A stretch of DNA of 10,628 nt, from assembly GCA_030601965.1 (NCBI GenBank), contig JAUWAR010000041.1, positions 1 to 10,628 on the forward strand, in the 5' to 3' direction. A program made the translations under genes and the position numbers. The stretch is from a bacterium (GTDB lineage: Bacteria; Hydrothermota; UBA3073; JACQXS01; JAUWAR01). Shown in pieces: positions 1 to 5,564 of the stretch. The notes under the pieces were generated by a model, which was given only the letters and a program-made list of their open reading frames with translations, searched no databases and had not been told where the DNA came from. The number at the start of each line of letters is the position of its first letter. Within the stretch, counting starts at the first letter, position 1.

Positions 1-383
1 TTATACTTATCCATGATGGAATAAGGCCGGTTATAGAAGAATCAGTACTTGATACCCTTTTTGAGTCGGTTCAAAAGTATTCTGCAGTAGTTCCTTGCAT
101 TAACATAGAAGAGACTGTGAAAGAAGTAGATGAGGGGTATATTTCTCGGACTGTTTCAAGAGAAAAACTATATCTTGCCCAGACGCCACAAGCATTTAGA
201 ACCTCTGTGATAAAAAAGGCTTATGAAGATGCGTATAAAACTGGATATTATGGGACAGATGAGGCAAGTCTTGTGGAGAGAATGGGGATAAAAGTAAAGG
301 TTATAAAGGGGTCCCATTATAATATAAAAATCACAACAAAAGAGGACCTTTTATATGCAGAGGCAATAATAAAAATGCAATGA
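1..383 (+). CDS. ispD: 2-C-methyl-D-erythritol 4-phosphate cytidylyltransferase, C-terminal part (5' end outside window)
   Basis: This is the C-terminal part of IspD, which joins CTP and MEP to give CDP-methylerythritol in the cytosolic MEP isoprenoid pathway. The frame is open from base 3 and ends with TGA at 381-383; the N-terminal CTP-binding glycine-rich loop lies outside the window. Recognisable family motifs are HDGIRP (usual form HDAARP) near the left edge, QTPQAF in the middle, then TDEASLVE and a closing NIKITTKEDL, in the expected order. The stop overlaps the ispF start in an ATGA, so the two are almost certainly translationally coupled. About 127 of roughly 225-230 residues are visible. 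The family call is secure; no frameshift is seen in the visible part. Confidence 0.93.
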   Translation, partial: ILIHDGIRPVIEESVLDTLFESVQKYSAVVPCINIEETVKEVDEGYISRTVSREKLYLAQTPQAFRTSVIKKAYEDAYKTGYYGTDEASLVERMGIKVKVIKGSHYNIKITTKEDLLYAEAIIKMQ

Positions 384-832
384 GGATTGGTTTTGGATAT
401 GATATTCATAGGTTGGTAGAGGGAAGAGAACTTGTCCTGGGTGGTGCGAAGATTCCTTTTGAAAAAGGATTATTAGGTCATTCAGATGGGGATGTGCTTT
501 GTCATGCTATTGGGGATGCTATACTTGGAGCATCCTGCAAAGGTGACATTGGTAAGCACTTTCCAGACACTGACCCCAAGTATAAAGGAATAAGTAGTCT
601 TCTTATACTTAAAGAGATAATGGATATTACAATGGCAAAAGTCATAAATGTAGATTCAGTAATAGTATGTGAAAAACCAAAACTGTTTCAATATATCCCT
701 CTTATGCAGAGGAATCTTGAGTTTATACTTCACACAAAGAAAATTTCCATAAAAGCAAAAACCAATGAGAGAATAGGGACTATAGGCAAAGGGGAAGCAA
801 TATCTTCTTATACTGCTATTCTCATTGAATAG
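380..832 (+). CDS. ispF: 2-C-methyl-D-erythritol 2,4-cyclodiphosphate synthase
   Basis: IspF cyclises CDP-ME 2-phosphate to MEcPP with release of CMP, in the MEP pathway; the family works as a homotrimer with a divalent metal in each active site. The 150-residue product is near the usual length of about 157. It opens with MRIGFGYDIHRL, giving metal ligands D8 and H10; GHSDGDVLCHA places H34 and D36 in the substrate loop and H42 as the third ligand. DIGKHFPDTDP (residues 56-66) and the C-terminal KAKTNERIGTIGKGE segment are also standard. The start is fixed by ATGA overlap with ispD. Downstream is a short repeat, and cspA then has its own promoter, so ispF is probably the last gene of its operon. 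Confidence 0.97.
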   Translation: MRIGFGYDIHRLVEGRELVLGGAKIPFEKGLLGHSDGDVLCHAIGDAILGASCKGDIGKHFPDTDPKYKGISSLLILKEIMDITMAKVINVDSVIVCEKPKLFQYIPLMQRNLEFILHTKKISIKAKTNERIGTIGKGEAISSYTAILIE

Positions 833-833
833 T

Positions 834-867
834 GGTTCAGTGATTTAGTTGGTTTAGTGATTTAGTA
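834..867 (+). repeat. 17-bp imperfect tandem duplication (minisatellite)
   Basis: Two adjacent 17-bp units (834-850 and 851-867) differ at two positions and share the core AGTGATTTAGT. They start two bases after the ispF stop. The following AAAC-AACTAA segment can pair with TTAGTT-G-GTTT in the first unit junction (about 10 bp with one bulge), but no T-run follows, so this is not an intrinsic terminator. It is one of four short tandem repeats in the window. Confidence 0.75.
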
Positions 868-893
868 ACCAAACAACTAAATTAAGAAAAAAC

Positions 894-922
894 TTGACAA
901 GAAAACATCTAATATATATTAA
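894..922 (+). promoter_or_regulatory. sigma70-type promoter for cspA
   Basis: A perfect -35 TTGACA (894-899) is followed after 17 bp by TATTAA (917-922, 4 of 6); TATATT at 915-920 is an alternative -10 with 15-bp spacing. A strong ribosome binding site, AAGGAGG (942-948), sits 12 bases before the cspA start. The leader would be only about 30 nt, much shorter than the roughly 160-nt leader of E. coli cspA, so leader-based thermoregulation of that kind is not evident. Confidence 0.7.
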
Positions 923-960
923 ATGCAGAAGTTCTTAAGGAAAGGAGGGAAGTATTAGTT

Positions 961-1161
961 ATGCCTACTGGAACAGTGAAGTGGTTCAATGAGAGCAAAG
1001 GTTTTGGTTTCATTGAACAAGATAGTGGAGGAGATGTTTTTGTTCATTACTCTGACATTCAAGGAGATGGCTTTAAAACCCTTGTTGAAGGGGACAAAGT
1101 GCAGTTTGATGTAGAGCAGGGACAAAAAGGACCTAAAGCAGTAAATGTAACCAAGGTTTAA
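961..1161 (+). CDS. cspA: cold-shock domain protein (CspA family)
   Basis: A single cold-shock domain of 66 residues, the standard size: a five-stranded OB fold that binds single-stranded RNA/DNA and acts as an RNA chaperone. The sequence opens TGTVKWFNESKGFGFI, with RNP1 as KGFGFI (13-18) and RNP2 as VFVHY (26-30); the aromatic residues that stack on nucleobases (W8, F15, F17, F27, H29) are all present. The strong RBS and good promoter upstream and the terminator downstream make it a monocistronic, probably highly expressed gene. Whether it is cold-induced or constitutive cannot be read from the sequence; the paralogue letter is not implied by the symbol. Confidence 0.97.
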   Translation: MPTGTVKWFNESKGFGFIEQDSGGDVFVHYSDIQGDGFKTLVEGDKVQFDVEQGQKGPKAVNVTKV

Positions 1162-1175
1162 TCTCCACAATAAGT

Positions 1176-1220
1176 AAAAAGGACCATAGATTCGTTTGAT
1201 TGAGTTTATGGTCTTTTTTT
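1176..1220 (+). terminator. intrinsic terminator after cspA
   Basis: GACCATA (1182-1188) pairs with TATGGTC (1207-1213). The stem extends through one G-T pair into an A-run (1176-1180) against a seven-base T-run (1214-1220). The loop is about 18 nt. The A-tract before and T-tract after suggest it could also work from the other strand, but no gene points at it from the right. Confidence 0.85.
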
Positions 1221-1238
1221 ATATCAAGAACAAAAATC

Positions 1239-1267
1239 TTGACAATTGGAAAAAAGACCGTTATTCG
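1239..1267 (+). promoter_or_regulatory. possible promoter for the pts operon
   Basis: A perfect TTGACA (1239-1244) follows the cspA terminator. At 17-bp spacing the -10 would be TATTCG (1262-1267), only 3 of 6. The hexamer context (AAATCTTGACA) is the same as at the dnaB promoter. Its position between terminator and ptsH is right for a pts promoter, but the -10 is weak and overlaps the outer arm of the palindromic element. Confidence 0.45.
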
Positions 1268-1337
1268 TTAGATGTGGGAGGCATCTCCCGATGCCGAAAA
1301 AGTCAAGGTCAGGAGACCTTTCCCACAGATTAACGGT
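1257..1337. repeat. double-hairpin palindromic element upstream of ptsH (REP/BIME-like)
   Basis: Nested symmetry: an outer stem ACCGTTA (1257-1263) / TAACGGT (1331-1337), a second stem TGTGGGA (1273-1279) / TCCCACA (1321-1327), and two inner perfect hairpins, GGCATC-tccc-GATGCC (1280-1295) and AAGGTC-agga-GACCTT (1305-1320). The two-hairpins-in-one-stem design is shared with the element at 1621-1683. It lies in the ptsH leader, so it would fold in the mRNA. An ATG inside it (1272) opens an N-terminal extension of ptsH that I do not believe. Confidence 0.75.
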
Positions 1338-1349
1338 TACCGATATAGA

Positions 1350-1616
1350 GTGGTGAAGAAAAAGATTATCATAAAAAATAAATTAGGTATTCATGCGAGG
1401 CCTGCTGCTATGCTTGTTGAAACTGCAAGAAGATATAAATCAGAGATTAGACTTGTTAAGGATGAGATTGAGATAGATGCAAAAGATATTTTGAGTGTAA
1501 TGATGCTCGGTGCAGATAAGGGCTCAAGTATTGAGGTAAAGGTTCAGGGGAATGATGAAACAGAAGCACTTGAGTCTATTTATAGTCTCATAGAGAAAGG
1601 ATTTGATGAGGAATAG
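1350..1616 (+). CDS. ptsH: phosphocarrier protein HPr (Ser46 position is Asp)
   Basis: HPr takes phosphate from enzyme I on His15 and passes it to EIIA domains or other targets. From the GTG at 1350 the product is 88 residues, the typical length, and the active site KLGIHARPAA puts the histidine exactly at residue 15. A GTG at 1353 and an upstream ATG at 1272 are also in frame; the latter would add 26 residues read from a palindromic repeat and is rejected. No good ribosome binding site precedes the GTG. Residue 46, the regulatory serine in B. subtilis and E. coli HPr, is aspartate (context AKDILSVMML), a natural counterpart of the phosphomimetic S46D form. The last codons are duplicated at the ptsI start. 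Enzyme I follows immediately. Confidence 0.93.
   Translation: MVKKKIIIKNKLGIHARPAAMLVETARRYKSEIRLVKDEIEIDAKDILSVMMLGADKGSSIEVKVQGNDETEALESIYSLIEKGFDEE
1599..1615 (+). repeat. left copy of 17-bp direct repeat at the ptsH end
   Basis: GGATTTGATGAGGAATA is the last part of ptsH (encoding GFDEE and the first two bases of the stop). The identical 17 bases recur at 1690-1706 at the start of ptsI. With two mismatches the match extends left to about 22 bp. The two copies flank the palindromic element at 1621-1683. Confidence 0.9.
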
Positions 1617-1620
1617 TAGT

Positions 1621-1683
1621 GGTAGTCGCAGACTTTAGTCTGCGCAAAAACATTAAAAACGCAAGCTAAAGCTTGCGCCTACC
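1621..1683. repeat. double-hairpin palindromic element between ptsH and ptsI (REP/BIME-like)
   Basis: Outer GGTAG (1621-1625) pairs with CTACC (1679-1683). Inside are two 8-bp perfect hairpins, CGCAGACT-tt-AGTCTGCG (1627-1644) and CGCAAGCT-aa-AGCTTGCG (1660-1677), separated by an A-rich 15-bp spacer. The right half is the same design as the half element at 7611-7634. Such elements are commonly mobilised by REP-associated (RAYT/Y1) transposases; none is encoded in this window. It separates two genes that otherwise would overlap. Confidence 0.85.
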
Positions 1684-1689
1684 AAGAGG

Positions 1690-1706
1690 GGATTTGATGA
1701 GGAATA
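1690..1706 (+). repeat. right copy of 17-bp direct repeat at the ptsI start
   Basis: Identical to 1599-1615. Here the same bases supply the ptsI start codon (ATG at 1697-1699) and first codons. The G-rich stretch just left (AGAGGGG, 1685-1691) can serve as its ribosome binding site. Confidence 0.9.
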
Positions 1707-3481
1707 AATTATTCAGAGGAACTCCGGCTTCTCCTGGTATCTGTATTGCGAGAGTGGTTCCTTATATAGCAGTTATGCCTGAGCGATTAGTAAAAACAGA
1801 AAACAGAAAACAGAAAACAGAAGACAAAACATTATATGAGATTGAAAGATTCAAGAATGCAATAGAAATGACAGAACAAGAACTTATTTCCATAAGGAAA
1901 GGTTTCCTCAGTAGAACCGACAATCATCATGCCTCAATGCTTGATATTCAACTCCTGGCATTAAGAGATAAAACGATAATGGATGGCACTATAGAACTTA
2001 TAAAAAAGGAAAAAAGAACTGCTGATTCCGCTTTTAGAAAAGTTGTAAAAAAGACTTTATCAAATATTCCAAGGATAATAGATGACTACATTAGACAAAG
2101 ACTTGATGATATAAAGGATGTATCAAGGAGAATAATGCGGAATTTAAAAGAGCAAAAGATAGAGAGTATAGTAGCGATGGAAAAGAATGACCACATAGTT
2201 ATTGCTCATGACATTACTCCTTCAGAGAGTGCCCAGTTTGCAAACAGAAAGGTTGTAGGTTTTGCAACTAACCTGGGGTCTGAGAACTCGCATACTTCAA
2301 TAATGGCAAGAGCACTTGAAATTCCTGCTGTTGTGGGACTGAGGAATATCTGGAAATCTGTAAAAAGTGGTGAACTCGCTATTATTGATGGAAATAATGG
2401 AGTAGTCATAATAGACCCTGATGAATCCACATTGCGTGCTTACAGAAGGAAAGAAAAAGAGATTGAAAAGCATCAGAGGAATCTGGAAAGTATGGCTAAA
2501 CTTCCATGTGTAACTCTTGATGGAAATGCCATTGAACTTGCTGCTAATATAGAGATGCCATTTGAAATCAAAACTGCTATTGCTCATGGCGCAAAAGGGA
2601 TAGGACTTATGCGAACGGAGTTCCTTTATCTAAAAGAGGATAGATTTCCTTCAGAAAATGAACAGTATGAGGTTTATAGAGATATAGCAGAGGTAATCGC
2701 ACCAGAGTCTCTTATCATAAGAACTCTTGATATAGGAGGAGATAAGTTATTACATACAGACGAGATGGTTGATGCGAATCCGTTTTTAGGTTGGAGAGGT
2801 ATAAGGTTTTCTCTTTCAGAAAAGGGGATATTCAAAGAACAACTAAGAGCCATTTTAAGAGCAAATGTCAGGAAGAATATTAAGATACTATTTCCGATGA
2901 TAACAGATGTTAAAGAGGTAATATCCGCAAAAAAGATATTGAAAAGAGTAAAAGAGGAACTTGAAACGGAGGGTATTTCTGATGATTTCAATATTGAAGT
3001 TGGGGTTATGATAGAGGTTCCTTCTGCATCTCTTTCTGCAAAGGCGATTGCAAAAGAGGTTGATTTTCTTTCCATAGGTTCAAATGACCTTACTCAATAT
3101 GTTCTTGCATGCGATAGAACAAATCGGAGACTCGCAGACCTCTATAATTCATTGCATCCTACTATTTTAAAGTTAATAAGTGAAACTGTAGATGCTGGTC
3201 ATAAAGAACACAAGTGGGTAGGACTTTGTGGTGAGTTGGCTCACAATCCGCTTACAATTCCTATACTCATTGGATTTGGAATAGATGAACTATCAGTTTC
3301 GCCATTATATCTTACAAAAGTAAAGAAAATTATTAGGAACATTTCAATGGAAGAAGCACAATGGCTTGCCCGAGAGATTCTTGTCTGTAATACTCTGACT
3401 GAGGTGGAAAAATTTCTTGAAAAGAAGGTACTCACAGAGTTCTCTGTAATAAGGGAAATGGTGGAAAGGAGTGCTTTATGA
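1697..3481 (+). CDS. ptsI: PTS enzyme I (phosphoenolpyruvate-protein phosphotransferase)
   Basis: Enzyme I autophosphorylates from PEP and phosphorylates HPr in the cytosol. From ATG 1697 it has 594 residues, slightly longer than the usual 570-590. The N-terminal swivelling domain carries the phosphorylated histidine H199 in NSHTSIMARALEIPAVVG; the canonical GGRTSH here reads GSENSH. The PEP-binding TIM-barrel domain shows GIGLMRTEFL (301-310), LDIGGDK (344-350), GWRGIRFSL (365-373), SIGSNDLTQY (459-468) and GLCGELA with C511. A 7-bp tandem repeat adds a charged insert at residues 34-44, which accounts for the 10-residue shift from E. coli H189. A TTG upstream (1673) lies in the palindrome and is not the start. 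The stop overlaps the next gene by ATGA. Confidence 0.97.
   Translation: MRNKLFRGTPASPGICIARVVPYIAVMPERLVKTENRKQKTEDKTLYEIERFKNAIEMTEQELISIRKGFLSRTDNHHASMLDIQLLALRDKTIMDGTIELIKKEKRTADSAFRKVVKKTLSNIPRIIDDYIRQRLDDIKDVSRRIMRNLKEQKIESIVAMEKNDHIVIAHDITPSESAQFANRKVVGFATNLGSENSHTSIMARALEIPAVVGLRNIWKSVKSGELAIIDGNNGVVIIDPDESTLRAYRRKEKEIEKHQRNLESMAKLPCVTLDGNAIELAANIEMPFEIKTAIAHGAKGIGLMRTEFLYLKEDRFPSENEQYEVYRDIAEVIAPESLIIRTLDIGGDKLLHTDEMVDANPFLGWRGIRFSLSEKGIFKEQLRAILRANVRKNIKILFPMITDVKEVISAKKILKRVKEELETEGISDDFNIEVGVMIEVPSASLSAKAIAKEVDFLSIGSNDLTQYVLACDRTNRRLADLYNSLHPTILKLISETVDAGHKEHKWVGLCGELAHNPLTIPILIGFGIDELSVSPLYLTKVKKIIRNISMEEAQWLAREILVCNTLTEVEKFLEKKVLTEFSVIREMVERSAL
1793..1824 (+). repeat. 7-bp minisatellite inside ptsI
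   Basis: About four copies of a 7-bp unit (ACAGAAA register, C at 1797, 1804, 1811 and 1818). Translated it gives the charged stretch TENRKQKTEDK, residues 34-44 of EI, absent from typical EI sequences. The net insert keeps the frame. Confidence 0.85.
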
Positions 3482-4470
3482 GAGAAATACTTAAGAACTT
3501 CCCGGACCAACTTATAGAGGCGAAGAGACTTGCGCAAGAGGTTCAACTAATAGAAATAAAGGATATAAAGAACATTGTTATATGTGGTATGGGTGGTTCT
3601 GCAATTGGTGGTGATTTACTCTTTGATGTTCTGAGAGAAGAACTCTCTATACCGATATATGTGAACAGAGGTTATTCACTACCTGCTTTTTTATCTCAAG
3701 ATAGTCTTGTATTTATCTCAAGTTATTCAGGTAATACAGAGGAGACACTCTCTTTATATAGAGAAGCAATGAAAAAGACCAAAAATATTTTCTGTGTTAC
3801 TACAAATGGAATACTTGCAAAAGAGGCACGTCTCTCAAATTTTCCGATAGTGAAGATACCTGGGGGTCTTCAGCCCAGGGCGGCACTTGGATACCTATTC
3901 ACGCCCATGTTAGTGATACTCTCACGGATAAAACTGATTAAGGATAACTCATCAGACATTGAAGAATGTATAGATTTACTTAAAGAACTTTCTATTAGTT
4001 TTGATTCTGAAGATTCGGAACCATATAATCTTGCCAAACTACTTCTCGACAAAGAGGCACGCCTCAAGATGCCCATAATATATGCAGATTTGTCTTTTCA
4101 AAGTGTTGCAAAAAGGTGGGTGGCGCAGTTAAATGAGAATTCAAAAGTCTTTGCCCATTATAATCTTTTTTCTGAGTTAAATCATAACGAGATTGTAGGA
4201 TTTGGCAATCCAACAATAGAGAATTTTGTTGTGATATTAAGAGATAAACAGGAACATCCACAGATTGAGAAAAGGATAAGGATTACAAAAGAGATTATAG
4301 GGCCTTATACATCCGGGATAAAGGATATCTGGAGTCAGGGTAAAAGTTTTCTTGCAAGGGCATTTTCTCTTATTTATTTTGGAGACTGGACGAGTTATTG
4401 GCTTGCCGTATTAAGAAAGGTGGACCCTGTTCCTGTGGAGAGGATAGATTATTTGAAAAAGAGGTTATAG
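3478..4470 (+). CDS. bifunctional phosphoglucose/phosphomannose isomerase (SIS family)
   Basis: This enzyme interconverts glucose-6-P, fructose-6-P and mannose-6-P; it belongs to the archaeal/bacterial PGI/PMI family, not the classical Pgi. It has 330 residues. The first SIS domain shows VICGMGGSAIGGD (34-46), the phosphate-binding SSYSGNTEET (81-90) and GGLQPRAALGYLF (129-141), with R134 matching the family's conserved arginine. The second shows QLNENSKVFAHYNLFSELNHNEIVGF, where E220 and H236 correspond to the catalytic Glu and His described for the Pyrobaculum enzyme. The C-terminal VDPVPVERIDYLKK is also typical. Its start overlaps the ptsI stop (ATGA), and the nucleotidyltransferase begins two bases after its stop, so all three are co-transcribed. 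The link suggests that hexose-phosphate partitioning toward sugar nucleotides is co-ordinated with PTS proteins. Confidence 0.92.
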   Translation: MREILKNFPDQLIEAKRLAQEVQLIEIKDIKNIVICGMGGSAIGGDLLFDVLREELSIPIYVNRGYSLPAFLSQDSLVFISSYSGNTEETLSLYREAMKKTKNIFCVTTNGILAKEARLSNFPIVKIPGGLQPRAALGYLFTPMLVILSRIKLIKDNSSDIEECIDLLKELSISFDSEDSEPYNLAKLLLDKEARLKMPIIYADLSFQSVAKRWVAQLNENSKVFAHYNLFSELNHNEIVGFGNPTIENFVVILRDKQEHPQIEKRIRITKEIIGPYTSGIKDIWSQGKSFLARAFSLIYFGDWTSYWLAVLRKVDPVPVERIDYLKKRL

Positions 4471-4472
4471 AT

Positions 4473-5453
4473 ATGAAGGCGATTATTCCAATTGCAGGGG
4501 TAGGGACAAGACTTAGACCACACACCTATACAACACCTAAAGCACTTCTTAAGGTTGCGGGTAAGCCAGTGATTAGTTACCTTCTTGATAAGATAAAAGA
4601 ACTTGGAATAAAAGATGTTGTTCTAATAGTAAGTGAAGGACAGGAAAAGGTTAAAGAGTATATAGATAAAAGTTATGATTTTAAGACCTCTTATGTTATA
4701 CAAAAAGAACAACTTGGACTCGGACATGCTATATATCTTGCAAGAGAGACTGTTGGAAAGGATAAATGTCTGATTATCTATGGAGATACTATTTTCTTTG
4801 ACAATATTCCTACTCATGTTTCTTGTGACGCTGCTATTGGAGTAAAGAGAGTTAAGGACCCAAAAAGATTTGGGATTGTAGAATTAGAGGGTAAGAGGAT
4901 AAAGAAGCTTGTGGAAAAGCCAGAACATCCAACATCCAATCTTAGTGTTGCAGGTGTAAATGTTATAAATAACTCTTCGCTATTATTTAGTTCACTTGAA
5001 GAACTTATTAATAATAACATTAAGACAAAGGGAGAATTTCAACTTACAGATGCGTTTCAACTTATGGTGGATAAAGGGGGTATTCTTGAGACTTTTCCAA
5101 TAAAAGAGTGGTATGATTGTGGGAAAGTAGAGACTCTTCTTTCCAGTAATAAAAGTCTCTTGGAGAAAACAAAGAAACAAGGAAACAAGGAAACAAGGAA
5201 ACAAGAAAACATCATAATAGAGCCTGTATCTATTCATCCATCCTCAAAGATTAAAGCCTCAATTATTGGACCCTATGTTTCCATTGATGAGAACTGTATT
5301 ATAGAGCAGTCTATCATCAGGAATTCTATAATAGGTGAGAATGTAAGTATAAAGGATGCGATTCTTGAGGAGTCTATTATAGGAGATAATGCGGTGGTTT
5401 ATGGGAAGTTCGGGCATCTTAATGTAGGGGACTCAGCAGAGGTGGGGATTTAG
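4473..5453 (+). CDS. sugar-1-phosphate nucleotidyltransferase with C-terminal left-handed beta-helix
   Basis: A 326-residue enzyme that should transfer a nucleoside monophosphate to a sugar 1-phosphate, making an NDP-sugar. The N-terminal Rossmann-like domain (1-about 230) has the signature GVGTRLRP (9-16), PKALLKVAGKP (22-32), the sugar-binding QKEQLGLGHA (77-86), the metal site GD (104-105), VEKPEHP (147-153) and WYDCGK (213-218). After a linker, hexapeptide-like repeats rich in SIIG (about 250-326) form a short left-handed beta-helix. The linker (233-246) is made of an 8-bp DNA repeat. RmlA-long/GlmU-like proteins are closest; base and sugar specificity (dTDP-glucose, UDP-GlcNAc, GDP-mannose) cannot be fixed here. 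An in-frame upstream ATG inside the isomerase gene is rejected because the protein fold begins at MKAIIPIAG. It lies two bases after the isomerase stop. Confidence 0.88.
   Translation: MKAIIPIAGVGTRLRPHTYTTPKALLKVAGKPVISYLLDKIKELGIKDVVLIVSEGQEKVKEYIDKSYDFKTSYVIQKEQLGLGHAIYLARETVGKDKCLIIYGDTIFFDNIPTHVSCDAAIGVKRVKDPKRFGIVELEGKRIKKLVEKPEHPTSNLSVAGVNVINNSSLLFSSLEELINNNIKTKGEFQLTDAFQLMVDKGGILETFPIKEWYDCGKVETLLSSNKSLLEKTKKQGNKETRKQENIIIEPVSIHPSSKIKASIIGPYVSIDENCIIEQSIIRNSIIGENVSIKDAILEESIIGDNAVVYGKFGHLNVGDSAEVGI
5163..5210 (+). repeat. 8-bp minisatellite inside the nucleotidyltransferase gene
   Basis: The unit GAAACAAG is repeated four times perfectly (5174-5205) with imperfect flanking copies; the C falls exactly every 8 bases from 5170 to 5210. 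It encodes the basic linker KKQGNKETRKQEN between the catalytic domain and the beta-helix. Being 8 bp, a change of one unit would shift the frame; three units restore it. Confidence 0.9.
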
Positions 5454-5479
5454 TAATCTCAGTGAAATTGTGTAAAATT

Positions 5480-5508
5480 TTGATAAAGATACCTTTTAGC
5501 TGTATAAA
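5480..5508 (+). promoter_or_regulatory. sigma70-type promoter ahead of the cassette-like island
   Basis: TTGATA (5480-5485) and TATAAA (5503-5508) match the -35 and -10 consensus at 5 of 6 positions each with 17-bp spacing. Transcription would start near 5515, about 50 bases before the HNH gene. This 111-bp spacer is the only gap upstream of the island and lets it be read independently of the pts/sugar operon. It would play the part of an integron cassette promoter, though no attI or integrase is visible. Confidence 0.65.
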
Positions 5509-5564
5509 TAGAGTGTAATTTTATTAGTACAGATGAATCTATACTATGCTAAAGTAAAAACAAA

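Noticed and set aside
834..885. Terminator after ispF
   Set aside because: The partial stem has a bulge and is followed by AATTAAGAAAA, not T residues.
955..1170. Antisense open frame over cspA
   Set aside because: It is a shadow of a strongly conserved cold-shock gene and has no motif of its own.
1272..1349. N-terminal extension of HPr from an in-frame ATG at 1272
   Set aside because: The extra 26 residues are read from the double-hairpin repeat, and only the GTG at 1350 gives the standard 88-residue HPr with His at position 15.
1673..1696. TTG start giving a longer enzyme I
   Set aside because: It lies inside the palindromic element. ATG 1697 has a purine-rich ribosome binding site and begins the family sequence.
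2674..3075. 133-codon antisense open frame over ptsI
   Set aside because: It is Ser/Ile-rich low-complexity translation, opposite conserved EI motifs; a shadow.
4398..4472. Earlier ATG for the nucleotidyltransferase inside the isomerase gene
   Set aside because: The added residues (cysteine- and charge-rich) do not belong to the fold, which begins at MKAIIPIAG from 4473.
5163..5210. CRISPR-like array
   Set aside because: The period is 8 bp with no spacers; it is a minisatellite within a coding frame.
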